Assembly (NCBI GenBank): GCA_002731195.1
Contig: PCAI01000061.1
Coordinates: 1 to 9,097 of the forward strand
Direction of reading: 5' to 3'
DNA from: Methanobacteriota archaeon
GTDB taxonomy: Archaea; Thermoplasmatota; Poseidoniia; Poseidoniales; Thalassarchaeaceae
DNA length: 9,097 nt
Positions 1-7,248 of the stretch are shown here, in pieces. Positions within the stretch are counted from its first letter, which is position 1. Every line of letters starts with the position of its first letter. A program made the translations under genes and the position numbers. Below the pieces are notes generated by a model. It ran no database searches. It saw only the letters and a list, made by a program, of their open reading frames with translations, and had not been told where the DNA came from.

Positions 1-291
1 GGATATCCTCTTCTCGCAGGACTAGCATCTGTTTTTCCGGCTATTTTTCTTACTAGCATGGTTGCGCTATGGATTTCCCAAGGGCCATCAGTTCCAATGG
101 GTGCAGCCGGGCCAATGATATTAGGGGGCGCATCAGTTGGAGTTTATGCGATTATAGCCATGTGGTCATTGCCTAATTTTGGTATTTTCTTAGGTTCAAT
201 GATAGCTTGGTTATTAGCAGTCATTTTATGGTCTATTCCATGTTTCAAATTTGTTAAATGGAGACAAGAAGTCTCAAAAATCAATACTTAA
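1..291 (+). CDS. Small multi-pass membrane protein, 5' end missing (possibly DUF3147/GlpM-like)
   Basis: The frame is open from the first base to TAA at 289-291, giving 96 residues with no N-terminus. The first in-window ATG at 58 is internal, because the 19 codons before it (GYPLLAGLASVFPAIFLTS) read as a good membrane helix. Three hydrophobic segments are visible, at about residues 2-25, 38-57 and 59-81, followed by a short basic tail (KFVKWRQEVSK) that would lie in the cytoplasm. The pattern 'LLAG...FPAIFLTSM...QGP' and the compact glycine-rich helices recall the DUF3147/GlpM family of small membrane proteins, whose function is unknown. That match is from memory and tentative. The gene converges on the kinase-like gene with only 8 bases between the stops. 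Confidence 0.8.
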   Translation, partial: GYPLLAGLASVFPAIFLTSMVALWISQGPSVPMGAAGPMILGGASVGVYAIIAMWSLPNFGIFLGSMIAWLLAVILWSIPCFKFVKWRQEVSKINT

Positions 292-299
292 TATATCAT

Positions 300-842
300 T
301 CATGTAATTTTTGCCCATAAGTCATCTAATTCACTATTCAATTTTTCTACCGAACCATCATTAAATATTTGGAAATCAGACATTTCTGCTGTTGCCTCCA
401 AATCTTGACCCGCAGCATCCTTAGCCCTCAATTCTTTATTTTCTTGTTCTAAAAAGACATTCTTTTCAATAGGGTCTCCAGGTCTAGCCCTACTTTGCAA
501 TCTAGCCCAACGTATTTCTTCACTAGCTTTTACTTCTATAAGAAAGAAATCTCCTCTAGATCTTAATGCAGAAACTTCTGCAGGAGTTCTTATTGAATCT
601 ATAACTGCATCATCTCCATCTAGCATTTCAATTAACATTTCTGCTAGAATTCCACCTCCGCCTTGTCTCCTAAGCTCTCTCCCTCCTTCGATTAATGCAT
701 CTCTAGTAATTTCCTTATCTTGTTCTCTTAACCACGCTCTTATTGAATCAGAGCAAGAAAAACTCTTCATTCCCTTTTTACTAAACCACTCCACTAGAGT
801 GGATTTGCCAGATGCATTTCTACCTGTCAGGCCAATCAACAT
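300..842 (-). CDS. P-loop nucleotide-kinase-like protein (UPF0200 / dephospho-CoA kinase-like fold)
   Basis: This is a predicted cytoplasmic P-loop NTPase of about 180 aa. The Walker A motif GRNASGKS lies at residues 7-14, right after the first strand (MLIGLT), as in small nucleotide kinases. 'VIDSIRTPAEVSALRS' then fits the strand that in UPF0200 proteins precedes the acidic/arginine substrate region. 'RWARLQSRARPGDP' resembles a kinase lid arginine cluster, and 'FQIFNDGSVEKL' matches the usual C-terminal strand and helix. The substrate cannot be told from sequence; dNMP or another small phosphoacceptor is possible. A start at 908 is also open and would add 22 residues (beginning MRVPEGIG) and overlap the helicase gene by 29 bases. 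I prefer 842 because family members start just before the P-loop strand, but no Shine-Dalgarno sequence supports either start. It lies downstream of the helicase on the same strand and is probably co-transcribed with it. Confidence 0.8.
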   Translation of the reverse strand: MLIGLTGRNASGKSTLVEWFSKKGMKSFSCSDSIRAWLREQDKEITRDALIEGGRELRRQGGGGILAEMLIEMLDGDDAVIDSIRTPAEVSALRSRGDFFLIEVKASEEIRWARLQSRARPGDPIEKNVFLEQENKELRAKDAAGQDLEATAEMSDFQIFNDGSVEKLNSELDDLWAKIT

Positions 843-879
843 GATTGGACTGGGAAGGAGGAGGGAGATATTGATTTCG

Positions 880-3855
880 TTAACCCCAATACCTTCTGGT
901 ACTCGCATATTTTAATTCTGCTTCGTGAATTGATCGTAAAAGAGAGGCACGATCTCCAGGTATTTTTCCTCGTAGTATTCTTGTTGCAGTTTCTTCACCC
1001 ACGCCCCTTCCCATTAGACAAATGATGGCATCTAAACCATGATTTTTAATCAATTCAGCATTTTTTGTGACTTTTTCTCTAATTTTAAAATCCTTACTTT
1101 CAATCATTTCAATAAGTCTTTTTTCCATTCTTTCAGGAGAACATGCAAGCATAGTGCCTCCACAAAATGCACATGAATCTAATATTTTATTAATTCGTTC
1201 TACTCTTTTCCTTCTTTTATCATGGCAATTAATACATACTAATACTACTCTTTCATTCAATAGTCTTAATTCCAAACGTTCTCGTAATTCTTTATCTGAC
1301 CAAGATGGTAGTAATAGGTCTCTTTCTGCCTTAGGAGATATTCCCAATTTACCTGGAGGAGTATGAACCAATCTTATCGATTCATTCTGTATTGCTTTTA
1401 ATACATCCATCGTTCCTTCTATATCCATCCTTTCGTGGAATAATTTGTCTAATGCCTCTTCTATCACAGGTGTTCCTTTGTATCTCTTCATCAAACCTCT
1501 AAGATTTACCTTTCTAGGATCTACTCCTTTTTTCAAAACACCCATCTTTTTGGCCACTTGTACTACTCTCCATCTCACAGTTCGACTATTTGGCACTGTC
1601 ATTCTTAGGATCGAAGGAAGTGCAATTGCAGGAGTTTCTGTCAACCATCCCATAATGTCTGAGACTGTTGTACTGGGTATCTGAAACGATATTCTGTAAG
1701 GGTCTATCAAAACTCGCCCCATTTTACCTTCACGCATTGACCCCATCGATTGAATAAAATGCGCTAGAGTTTCATTTATCCTTGATCCTTTACAAGTATT
1801 CATTGTTATTGTACCCTGTCTTTCTTCTATCGTTATAGTTTGCCCATCAGGGATTTCTCCAGTTGCTTCTAAGTGCTCCATAACAGCAGAAATTAGAACA
1901 TCTCGAGCCGATTCACTGAGTGGATAATCATCTAACTTACCTTTCACTTCTTCATCTATTGCTCCTAGAGAATGTGCAGTAATTTTCCTTAAAAGACCGA
2001 CTTCTTCGGCTATTTTTCTAGGTACAGGTGGCAATTCACCAGCCCATACTGGTGCAGAACCACTTTCTCTTACTGGACCAACCAACAATTCTTCTTGTTC
2101 AGGGTCAGCATCAACTATTTCCCATGTTCTTCCAGCCATTACAAATCTTCTAGTGTTGTTTATCGAATCTTCGTTATTATCATCTAATGATAATACAAAA
2201 GCCTCATCTACCGAGCCCAATATTTTCCTAGTAACTGCATCTCTAACTCTATATGAGGTCTCATCAGGTATCATTGAAAGATGATCCATTCTTGTTTTAC
2301 CTAATCTTCCCGCAGGAGAGAACCAACCACTTTCAAGAGATTTTGGAAGAACTTTAAGGAGTTTATCTAACCATTTCTTCTTCTCTAAATCGGTATACTC
2401 TCCTTCCCAATGAGGTCTTTCTATTGGAAAATCTCCTCCAATCCTTTCTGCTAATTCCTTCCATAATTTAGTTGTCCATTTTGTTGGGTCAGAGATTTTA
2501 GGATCTTCTATTAAACGAATCAACCATCTATCATCAAGTACTCTTAGAACTGCTAAAGTAGATTCATGCTCCCAATCTTTGAAAATTGAGACTTTTTCTA
2601 ATATTTTTGTTGGTTTATCTAGAGGAACCACTCCTCTTTCTATTGCCATTTGCAAGAATTGGTTTGCTGCAACAATACGTGGATTAGTGCGCCAACCAAC
2701 TCCTCCAATTTCGCCATTCATTGCTCTGCGTGCTATTACGCTACATTCTGAAATACCATCAATTTCCCATGCAAGAATTTCTCCTGCACCAGTTCCGCCT
2801 AAGTAATGTTCAGCCCTCCCTACTCGTTGCAGCAAACTATCCACGGATCTTGGACTCTGTAATTGATGAACTTTTTTTATCGAACCAACATCGATTCCCA
2901 ATTCAAGGCTACTTGTACATATTAGCCCATTCAACTCACCATCCAATAATGCTTTTTCCACTTCTCTCCTAGTTTCTGCTGCAAGACTGCCATGATGAAC
3001 TCCTATATTCAAATCTGGCATAATTTTCTTCAATCTTTGCGATACCGTTTCTGCTGTACTTCTCGAATTAACAAATACTAAAGCTGGAAATTCTTCTTTC
3101 AGTGTCTTGGATAGTCTTCTAAATGCTGCTATAGAATCCGGAGAAATGTGCCACTCTGTAGAAAGTATCTCATCTTCAGTACTAGGTAGTTCTTTATGCA
3201 CTATGACATCAGTTTTCCTTGGCGCTGGACCTATAATTGGCAAAGCATCTTCAGAAAACCATTTGGCTACTTCTTCTGGATTACCTACTGTTGCTGATAG
3301 TCCAATAATTTGCAGTTTTTCTGGACAATATTCTTGGATTCTTTGCAAACCAACTAATAATTGTGAACCTCTCTCAGAACCTGCCATATCATGTACTTCA
3401 TCTAGAATAATCGCCTTTACTCCTGCTAGATGTTTTCTAAGGCGACTTCCTAATAGCATTATTTGAGCAGTTTCTGGAGTTGTGATGAGTAGATTGGGAG
3501 GCTTTTTTGATTGCCTTGTTCTTTCTTTCTGTGAAGTATCTCCATGTCTAAGGCCTACTGATAACCCAACAGGCTCTAACATTTTTGATAACCTTCTATC
3601 TATATCTCTATTCAAGGCTCTTAACGGAGTAATATACAATATTGAAAGACCACTCCACTCTTCAGTTAGACATTTAGAAATTATTGGTAAAATTGCAGAC
3701 TCGGTTTTACCACTCCCAGTTGGCGCCACAAGTAATCTATCATTTCCATTCACTATATCTGGTATTGATGCTTCTTGTATAGGAGTCAAAGTCCATCCTA
3801 AGCCTTGAATTAGGCCATTCACACTCGAATGTAAGTGCTCGTTGACTCCTGACAT
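880..3855 (-). CDS. lhr: Lhr-family ATP-dependent helicase (superfamily 2) with C-terminal zinc-finger extension
   Basis: This 991-aa superfamily 2 helicase is expected to unwind or remodel DNA or DNA/RNA hybrids in repair or replication restart, as for archaeal Lhr proteins. Motifs in order: Q-motif-like 'LTPIQEASIP' (about 23-32), Walker A APTGSGKTE (44-52), motif Ia 'TPLRALNRD', 'TTPETAQIML', the DEVH box at 152-155, motif III SAT (187-189), motif IV 'ALVFVNSRSTAET', motif V 'TSSLELGIDVG' (about 324-334) and motif VI QRVGRA (353-358). The middle of the protein fits the winged-helix and beta-barrel regions of Lhr cores. The last 120 residues carry a four-cysteine zinc site (C874, C877, C895, C898), a basic helix and a helix-hairpin-helix-like 'GRGVGEETATRIL' (949-961), a plausible extra nucleic-acid-binding module. 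The start at 3855 is backed by a strong ribosome binding site. It is divergent from the membrane protein gene at 3936. Confidence 0.93.
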   Translation of the reverse strand: MSGVNEHLHSSVNGLIQGLGWTLTPIQEASIPDIVNGNDRLLVAPTGSGKTESAILPIISKCLTEEWSGLSILYITPLRALNRDIDRRLSKMLEPVGLSVGLRHGDTSQKERTRQSKKPPNLLITTPETAQIMLLGSRLRKHLAGVKAIILDEVHDMAGSERGSQLLVGLQRIQEYCPEKLQIIGLSATVGNPEEVAKWFSEDALPIIGPAPRKTDVIVHKELPSTEDEILSTEWHISPDSIAAFRRLSKTLKEEFPALVFVNSRSTAETVSQRLKKIMPDLNIGVHHGSLAAETRREVEKALLDGELNGLICTSSLELGIDVGSIKKVHQLQSPRSVDSLLQRVGRAEHYLGGTGAGEILAWEIDGISECSVIARRAMNGEIGGVGWRTNPRIVAANQFLQMAIERGVVPLDKPTKILEKVSIFKDWEHESTLAVLRVLDDRWLIRLIEDPKISDPTKWTTKLWKELAERIGGDFPIERPHWEGEYTDLEKKKWLDKLLKVLPKSLESGWFSPAGRLGKTRMDHLSMIPDETSYRVRDAVTRKILGSVDEAFVLSLDDNNEDSINNTRRFVMAGRTWEIVDADPEQEELLVGPVRESGSAPVWAGELPPVPRKIAEEVGLLRKITAHSLGAIDEEVKGKLDDYPLSESARDVLISAVMEHLEATGEIPDGQTITIEERQGTITMNTCKGSRINETLAHFIQSMGSMREGKMGRVLIDPYRISFQIPSTTVSDIMGWLTETPAIALPSILRMTVPNSRTVRWRVVQVAKKMGVLKKGVDPRKVNLRGLMKRYKGTPVIEEALDKLFHERMDIEGTMDVLKAIQNESIRLVHTPPGKLGISPKAERDLLLPSWSDKELRERLELRLLNERVVLVCINCHDKRRKRVERINKILDSCAFCGGTMLACSPERMEKRLIEMIESKDFKIREKVTKNAELIKNHGLDAIICLMGRGVGEETATRILRGKIPGDRASLLRSIHEAELKYASTRRYWG

Positions 3856-3857
3856 AA

Positions 3858-3866
3858 CCTCTCCTC
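3858..3866 (-). promoter_or_regulatory. Ribosome binding site of the Lhr helicase gene
   Basis: On the minus strand GAGGAGAGG stands 2 bases before the ATG at 3855. It contains AGGAG and GAGG matches to the archaeal anti-Shine-Dalgarno. It fixes the start codon and implies a transcript with a short leader, unlike the apparently leaderless genes elsewhere in the window. Confidence 0.7.
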
Positions 3867-3893
3867 TAAGGCCTAATAAGAAAACCCTATGTT

Positions 3894-3902
3894 CTATAAT
3901 TT
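3894..3902 (-). promoter_or_regulatory. TATA-like box for the Lhr helicase gene
   Basis: The minus strand reads AAATTATAG here. With the usual 25-27 nt from box centre to transcription start, RNA would begin near 3872. That leaves a leader of roughly 17 nt that just contains the GAGGAGAGG ribosome binding site. The box is a weak consensus match, so the call rests mainly on spacing. Confidence 0.4.
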
Positions 3903-3906
3903 ACTG

Positions 3907-3915
3907 CATATTAAT
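3907..3915 (+). promoter_or_regulatory. TATA-like box for the membrane protein / signal peptidase unit
   Basis: CATATTAAT is centred about 25 nt before the ATG at 3936, the spacing expected for a leaderless archaeal mRNA. No Shine-Dalgarno precedes that ATG, which fits. The consensus match is weak. It shares an 80-base divergent intergenic region with the helicase promoter. Confidence 0.4.
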
Positions 3916-3935
3916 GAGTTTTTCTTAAACTTATT

Positions 3936-4472
3936 ATGAAAGGAACTATCTCTAGTGATTCATTCGGCGTAATGATTGCCATGGCACGTTCAAGAAGAAA
4001 TCAAGTCGGTCCGCTTAGAAAATGGTGGAATTCACAGAGCGAAAATCACTTTCAGATTATAGGAATAATTTCTTTATTATCAATCGCAACTTTCCTTTGG
4101 ACAATGGCATTTTTATTTATTCTTGGAGGAACGACTGATCCAGAAAGAGATCATTTGGTACCGCATCACTGGTTAGGACTAATAATATCAATTGCTATAT
4201 CATTCTTTGTTCTACCCGAATTTCTCTATTTTTTGAATCAAAGGCAAACATTACAGGATATTTTGAACTTAGATTCTAGATCAGAAGTTTTGAAAAGAAG
4301 AAAAGAAGCAGAAAATGCGGCCGATTTGTTAGGGCACAAATATCGTGCTAGATTAAAGGGCCTGTATGAAGAATTGGGAATTAAAGTAAAAGGTAAAAAG
4401 TTTGCAATTAAATCATTACCGCCAAGAAGAAATAAATCTACTGATTCGGGAGTTTCTGAAGAGGAGGAATGA
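3936..4472 (+). CDS. Two-pass membrane protein of unknown function, coupled to signal peptidase
   Basis: I do not recognise a family for this 178-aa protein. It has a basic N-terminal stretch (MARSRRNQVGPLRKWW from residue 16), a first membrane helix at about 41-65, a short polar loop with 'TTDPERDHLVPHHW', and a second helix at about 79-99. A charged helical segment follows (about 105-150, with 'SEVLKRRKEAENAADLL') and then a basic to acidic tail. By the positive-inside rule both ends are probably cytoplasmic. The start at 3936 is chosen because a TATA-like box lies 25 nt upstream. Internal ATGs at 3969 and 3981 are possible but have no Shine-Dalgarno. The last codons (EEEE) contain the ribosome binding site of the signal peptidase gene, which starts 1 base after this stop. 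The two are therefore translationally linked, and this protein may act with or upstream of the peptidase; that is inference. Confidence 0.8.
   Translation: MKGTISSDSFGVMIAMARSRRNQVGPLRKWWNSQSENHFQIIGIISLLSIATFLWTMAFLFILGGTTDPERDHLVPHHWLGLIISIAISFFVLPEFLYFLNQRQTLQDILNLDSRSEVLKRRKEAENAADLLGHKYRARLKGLYEELGIKVKGKKFAIKSLPPRRNKSTDSGVSEEEE
4461..4467 (+). promoter_or_regulatory. Ribosome binding site fixing a GTG start for signal peptidase I
   Basis: GAGGAGG sits 6 bases before GTG at 4474, a near-ideal Shine-Dalgarno placement. It lies within the last codons of the upstream gene. This decides the start: an earlier in-frame ATG at 4402 lies deep inside the upstream gene and would add 24 residues without a matching ribosome binding site. 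Confidence 0.85.
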
Positions 4473-4473
4473 G

Positions 4474-5352
4474 GTGTCAACTTCAAAAACTTCAGATAAA
4501 ATAGACCTATCTAGAAATAATCCGGTTAATGATTTTCTCCGAGAGGCATTTCTAGCAATAGGTTTAGTTTTTCTAATCCTAGGATCTTTATGGATTGCAA
4601 CCGGACAATTCCCTCCAATGGTTGTGGTTGAGTCTGGATCTATGATGCATGATACAGAGGATGGATCATTAGGTGCCATAGACCCCGGTGATCTTGTCTT
4701 AGTCATGAATCCAGATAGAGTGGATATAGTGACATATGTTGAAGCGATGGAAGAAGACAATCCAAATTTTGGATATACTAGCCATGGAATGGAAGGAGAT
4801 GTCATAATATATAGCAAAAATGGAGGTAGTGATACTCCTGTAATTCATCGCGCAATCCTAAAAGTTATCTCAAATAATACTCAAGAGGGTGAGAAAACAT
4901 GGGATGTGTTAGGTACTTCTTTGACAAATGTAAAAAGTATTAATTTAGTGATTAATTATCCTTGTGAATATCATAGCGGTACTTACAATTTAGAAATAAG
5001 CAATTGGGTCCCAAATCATCCTGGATTTATTACTACTGGCGATAACCCTGATAGTAATGGATGTAAAATAGATCAATTGGCAGCTACAGGTCAAGATGGT
5101 AGAAATGGCCTAAAAGATGATCAAGGGAATCCAGTAACTGCCGTCAAAGATGAATGGGTTATTGGCGTTGCATCTTCAGAAATACCTTGGATAGGGGCTA
5201 TCAAATTATTTACCTCAAATACTCATCATTTCGTAACCGAAGAAACTTGGACAAATCTATCATTCACAATTCTTATTGTGATTTGTTCTCCAATGATATA
5301 TGACTCAATATTTAGAAAGAATGAGCCAAAACTGAATCCCGAGGAAGAGTAA
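4474..5352 (+). CDS. Archaeal type I signal peptidase (S26B, Ser/His type)
   Basis: This membrane-bound peptidase of 292 aa should cleave signal peptides from secreted preproteins on the outer face of the membrane. An N-terminal helix (about 24-43) anchors it. It is followed by the catalytic serine motif 'ESGSMM', with S56 as the likely nucleophile. 'VIHRAI' places H125 where bacterial enzymes have the lysine base, typical of archaeal and ER-type peptidases. 'TTGDNPDSNGCKID' (187-200) is the conserved GDN box with aspartates 190 and 193, and 'EWVIGVASSEIPWIG' is the usual late motif. A second hydrophobic segment (about 263-279) gives a C-terminal membrane anchor. Two unusual features are a roughly 30-residue acidic insert between the serine and histidine boxes (about 80-112) and a 60-residue stretch before the GDN box. 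The external part has two cysteines (C164, C197) that could form a disulfide. The gene is linked to the upstream membrane protein gene and ends exactly where the convergent site-2 protease gene begins. Confidence 0.9.
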   Translation: MSTSKTSDKIDLSRNNPVNDFLREAFLAIGLVFLILGSLWIATGQFPPMVVVESGSMMHDTEDGSLGAIDPGDLVLVMNPDRVDIVTYVEAMEEDNPNFGYTSHGMEGDVIIYSKNGGSDTPVIHRAILKVISNNTQEGEKTWDVLGTSLTNVKSINLVINYPCEYHSGTYNLEISNWVPNHPGFITTGDNPDSNGCKIDQLAATGQDGRNGLKDDQGNPVTAVKDEWVIGVASSEIPWIGAIKLFTSNTHHFVTEETWTNLSFTILIVICSPMIYDSIFRKNEPKLNPEEE

Positions 5353-6906
5353 TCACAAGTATGACATGATTACCGGGATTATAAGTATAAATAAGAATAT
5401 AAAACTACTATTATTACTTATTTTATTTGCTAAAGACTCTATTTTTATTGGATGAATTCCTCTATTAAAAACATCATTATAGAAAGTCAGAGAAGAATGC
5501 ACTCCATCTTTTACAATATGCCCTCCATCAAATGGCACCATTGGAATAAGATTGGCAAAACCAAGTAAAAAGTTAATCCAAGCTAGCCAAAATAAGAATG
5601 TGAATAACATAACCATCCCTGTTGTACCAAGTATTGATGCAATCACTCCATCTCCAGCTGATAGCATTGCTTGCTCTCTTAAGTTCATCACTTGCCCATC
5701 TCCTGCTATGGGTACACCAAGCATCAAAAGTGGCATTATTGCAGTAATTATCACTGCACCTAGGATATTACCATCATTCACTGCATTCAATATTGATCCA
5801 TAATTACTAACTCCTACTTCACCATCACTCAAGCCACTAACTCCGAGGAATGGAATATTAGAATCAGGTCCTACTCCAATTTCCTCAAGATATTCCTTTG
5901 TTTCTTCTAAATCACAACTCTCATCTTGTTCACATAATCCTATGTACCAATCATGACGATCCATCAACGTTACAGTAATATCTCTTTGACTCTCTTCAGT
6001 TTTTTGATCAAAATCAGATGCACTCCATGGGCCTGAAAGTACTGTTAGTTCTATTTTATCTCCGGGATAGAATTTATCCATTTCTTCACTGAAACTATCA
6101 TATTCAGGCACTTCGAAACCATTCATGTGCGTAATTATTTCATATGGTAACAGTCCCGATTCTTCAGCTCCTGTGTCTTCAATTATTTGTACCGCATGTA
6201 CACCTGGATTCGTTGCTACAAAACCATTAGCAGTTGATGATAGTAGAATTATGACAATGTATGTTGCAATTAGATTGATCGATGGTCCAGCGGCAAATAA
6301 CCTCATCCTATCTCGACGAGGCGCTCTGTACATTTCTTCTTGTTCCGGCTCTGCAAAAGCACCCATAGGTAGGGGGCCAACCAAAAGTAATCCAAAACTA
6401 CGAATCTTCATTCCATGCGCTCTGGCTTGTATTCCATGGCTATATTCGTGGATTATTATGGCTACTATTAATGCTAAAACTGGCCACCAAAAAGGAACGA
6501 AACTAGTAACTCCTGGTATTAGTAACAAATCTTGAGCAGGAATCGGCTCGCTAGGGGGGCTAGTAACACTACTTCCAAAACTAAAAAGAAGTAATAATAT
6601 CACTCCCGACATTACAAAAAGACAAATCCAAATTGAAATCTCACCATATATTCTCCAGAATTTCCTATTACTAGAAACAGTATCTAATATTTTTTGCCCC
6701 TGCCTGGTTCTTAACATCAAAATTATTCCAAGAACTCTTGTAGCGTCCCATTTGTCTAAAATACCGTTTTCTTCTAACATTATTAAACCGAAGTACCAAA
6801 TTGCAATTACCACTACAACAAGTATCGAGTTACTAATTTCATAAATCAGAAACAAAAAAATTAACGGAAGTAGAAAACTTCTACTTCGCCTTTCTTGTTC
6901 TCTCAT
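5353..6906 (-). CDS. Site-2 protease family intramembrane zinc metalloprotease (M50) with PDZ-like insert
   Basis: This 517-aa polytopic membrane protease should cut transmembrane segments of substrate proteins. Zinc ligands are visible in HEYSH (H153, H157) within a hydrophobic helix and in 'NLIPMVPFDGG' (452-462), where D460 is the third ligand; all catalytic residues are intact. N-terminal helices lie at about 11-45 and 91-111, with further helices around 140-158, 210-224, 386-400 and 430-455, and a last one at 500-517. Between the two catalytic motifs lies a soluble insert of about 150 residues. Its first part ('GVHAVQIIEDTGAEESGLLPYEIITHMNG') reads as a PDZ domain, and it also has a close cysteine pair (C325, C331). 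'GVPIAGDGQVMNLREQAMLSAGDG' follows before the second motif. No good Shine-Dalgarno precedes the start, though AAGAAGG lies further up. Its stop abuts the signal peptidase stop with no gap. Confidence 0.92.
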   Translation of the reverse strand: MREQERRSRSFLLPLIFLFLIYEISNSILVVVVIAIWYFGLIMLEENGILDKWDATRVLGIILMLRTRQGQKILDTVSSNRKFWRIYGEISIWICLFVMSGVILLLLFSFGSSVTSPPSEPIPAQDLLLIPGVTSFVPFWWPVLALIVAIIIHEYSHGIQARAHGMKIRSFGLLLVGPLPMGAFAEPEQEEMYRAPRRDRMRLFAAGPSINLIATYIVIILLSSTANGFVATNPGVHAVQIIEDTGAEESGLLPYEIITHMNGFEVPEYDSFSEEMDKFYPGDKIELTVLSGPWSASDFDQKTEESQRDITVTLMDRHDWYIGLCEQDESCDLEETKEYLEEIGVGPDSNIPFLGVSGLSDGEVGVSNYGSILNAVNDGNILGAVIITAIMPLLMLGVPIAGDGQVMNLREQAMLSAGDGVIASILGTTGMVMLFTFLFWLAWINFLLGFANLIPMVPFDGGHIVKDGVHSSLTFYNDVFNRGIHPIKIESLANKISNNSSFIFLFILIIPVIMSYL

Positions 6907-6988
6907 GTATATGGGTTACTCTTTACCTTCTTCAACCCGTTGCCCGCATTAACACAAATAACATTACTAATATCGTCATCCGAAGGGC

Positions 6989-7180
6989 ATGGAAGATGCT
7001 TCTTCGAGTATTGATAAAATAGATCAGAAATCTATTAATTCTTTAATTCGGAAATCTGCAGGGCTCAATAAAATACTCAAACAAGCTGAATTCAAAGAAA
7101 TCAAAGAAAAATTAACCAATCTAGACAATAAATTTGATGAAATTGAGAGTAGAATGGCAGATCCATTATCGAATAATTAA
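6989..7180 (+). CDS. Small charged helical protein of unknown function
   Basis: This 63-aa protein is not recognised. It has no membrane segment, signal peptide or cysteine. Residues 15-55 ('KSINSLIRKSAGLNKILK' then 'LTNLDNKFDEIESRM') show leucine/isoleucine spacing suited to one or two amphipathic helices or a short coiled coil, with alternating lysine and glutamate. It is a stand-alone gene, divergent from the site-2 protease and followed by a T-run terminator, which supports its being real. The base composition matches its AT-rich neighbours. The ATG is preceded by GAAGGGC, at best a weak ribosome binding site, and the AT-rich TTACTAATAT at 6964-6973 could be a poor TATA box. It might be a small DNA-binding or regulatory partner, but nothing in the sequence shows that. 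Confidence 0.6.
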   Translation: MEDASSSIDKIDQKSINSLIRKSAGLNKILKQAEFKEIKEKLTNLDNKFDEIESRMADPLSNN

Positions 7181-7181
7181 C

Positions 7182-7195
7182 TTTTTTCGGCTTTT
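7182..7195 (+). terminator. T-run terminator after the 63-aa gene
   Basis: Directly after the TAA the coding strand reads six T, CGGC, then four T. Runs of T without a hairpin are the usual archaeal termination signal. It separates the small gene from the independent promoter of the GYD gene. Confidence 0.6.
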
Positions 7196-7220
7196 GATAG
7201 ATTATAATATTCCACAATCA

Positions 7221-7228
7221 TTATAAAT
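7221..7228 (+). promoter_or_regulatory. TATA box of the GYD-domain gene (leaderless)
   Basis: TTATAAAT is the best TATA match in the window, centred about 25 nt before the ATG at 7249. RNA would start at or within a base or two of the ATG. The absence of a Shine-Dalgarno before that ATG agrees with a leaderless message. Confidence 0.75.
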
Positions 7229-7248
7229 AATTTAGTAATGCTTGATTT

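Noticed and set aside
261..280. Hairpin GAGAC-AAGAA-GTCTC next to an A-run, as a terminator
   Set aside because: The stem is only 5 bp and lies inside the coding end of the membrane protein. For the leftward gene the T-run would precede the hairpin, and archaeal termination does not need one.
3107..3808. Plus-strand open frames opposite the helicase gene
   Set aside because: They are shadows of the helicase reading frame, with no motif or start signal, while the minus strand carries all helicase motifs.
4402..4473. ATG at 4402 as the signal peptidase start
   Set aside because: It would lie 71 bases inside the upstream gene without a ribosome binding site, while GTG at 4474 has GAGGAGG 6 bases before it.
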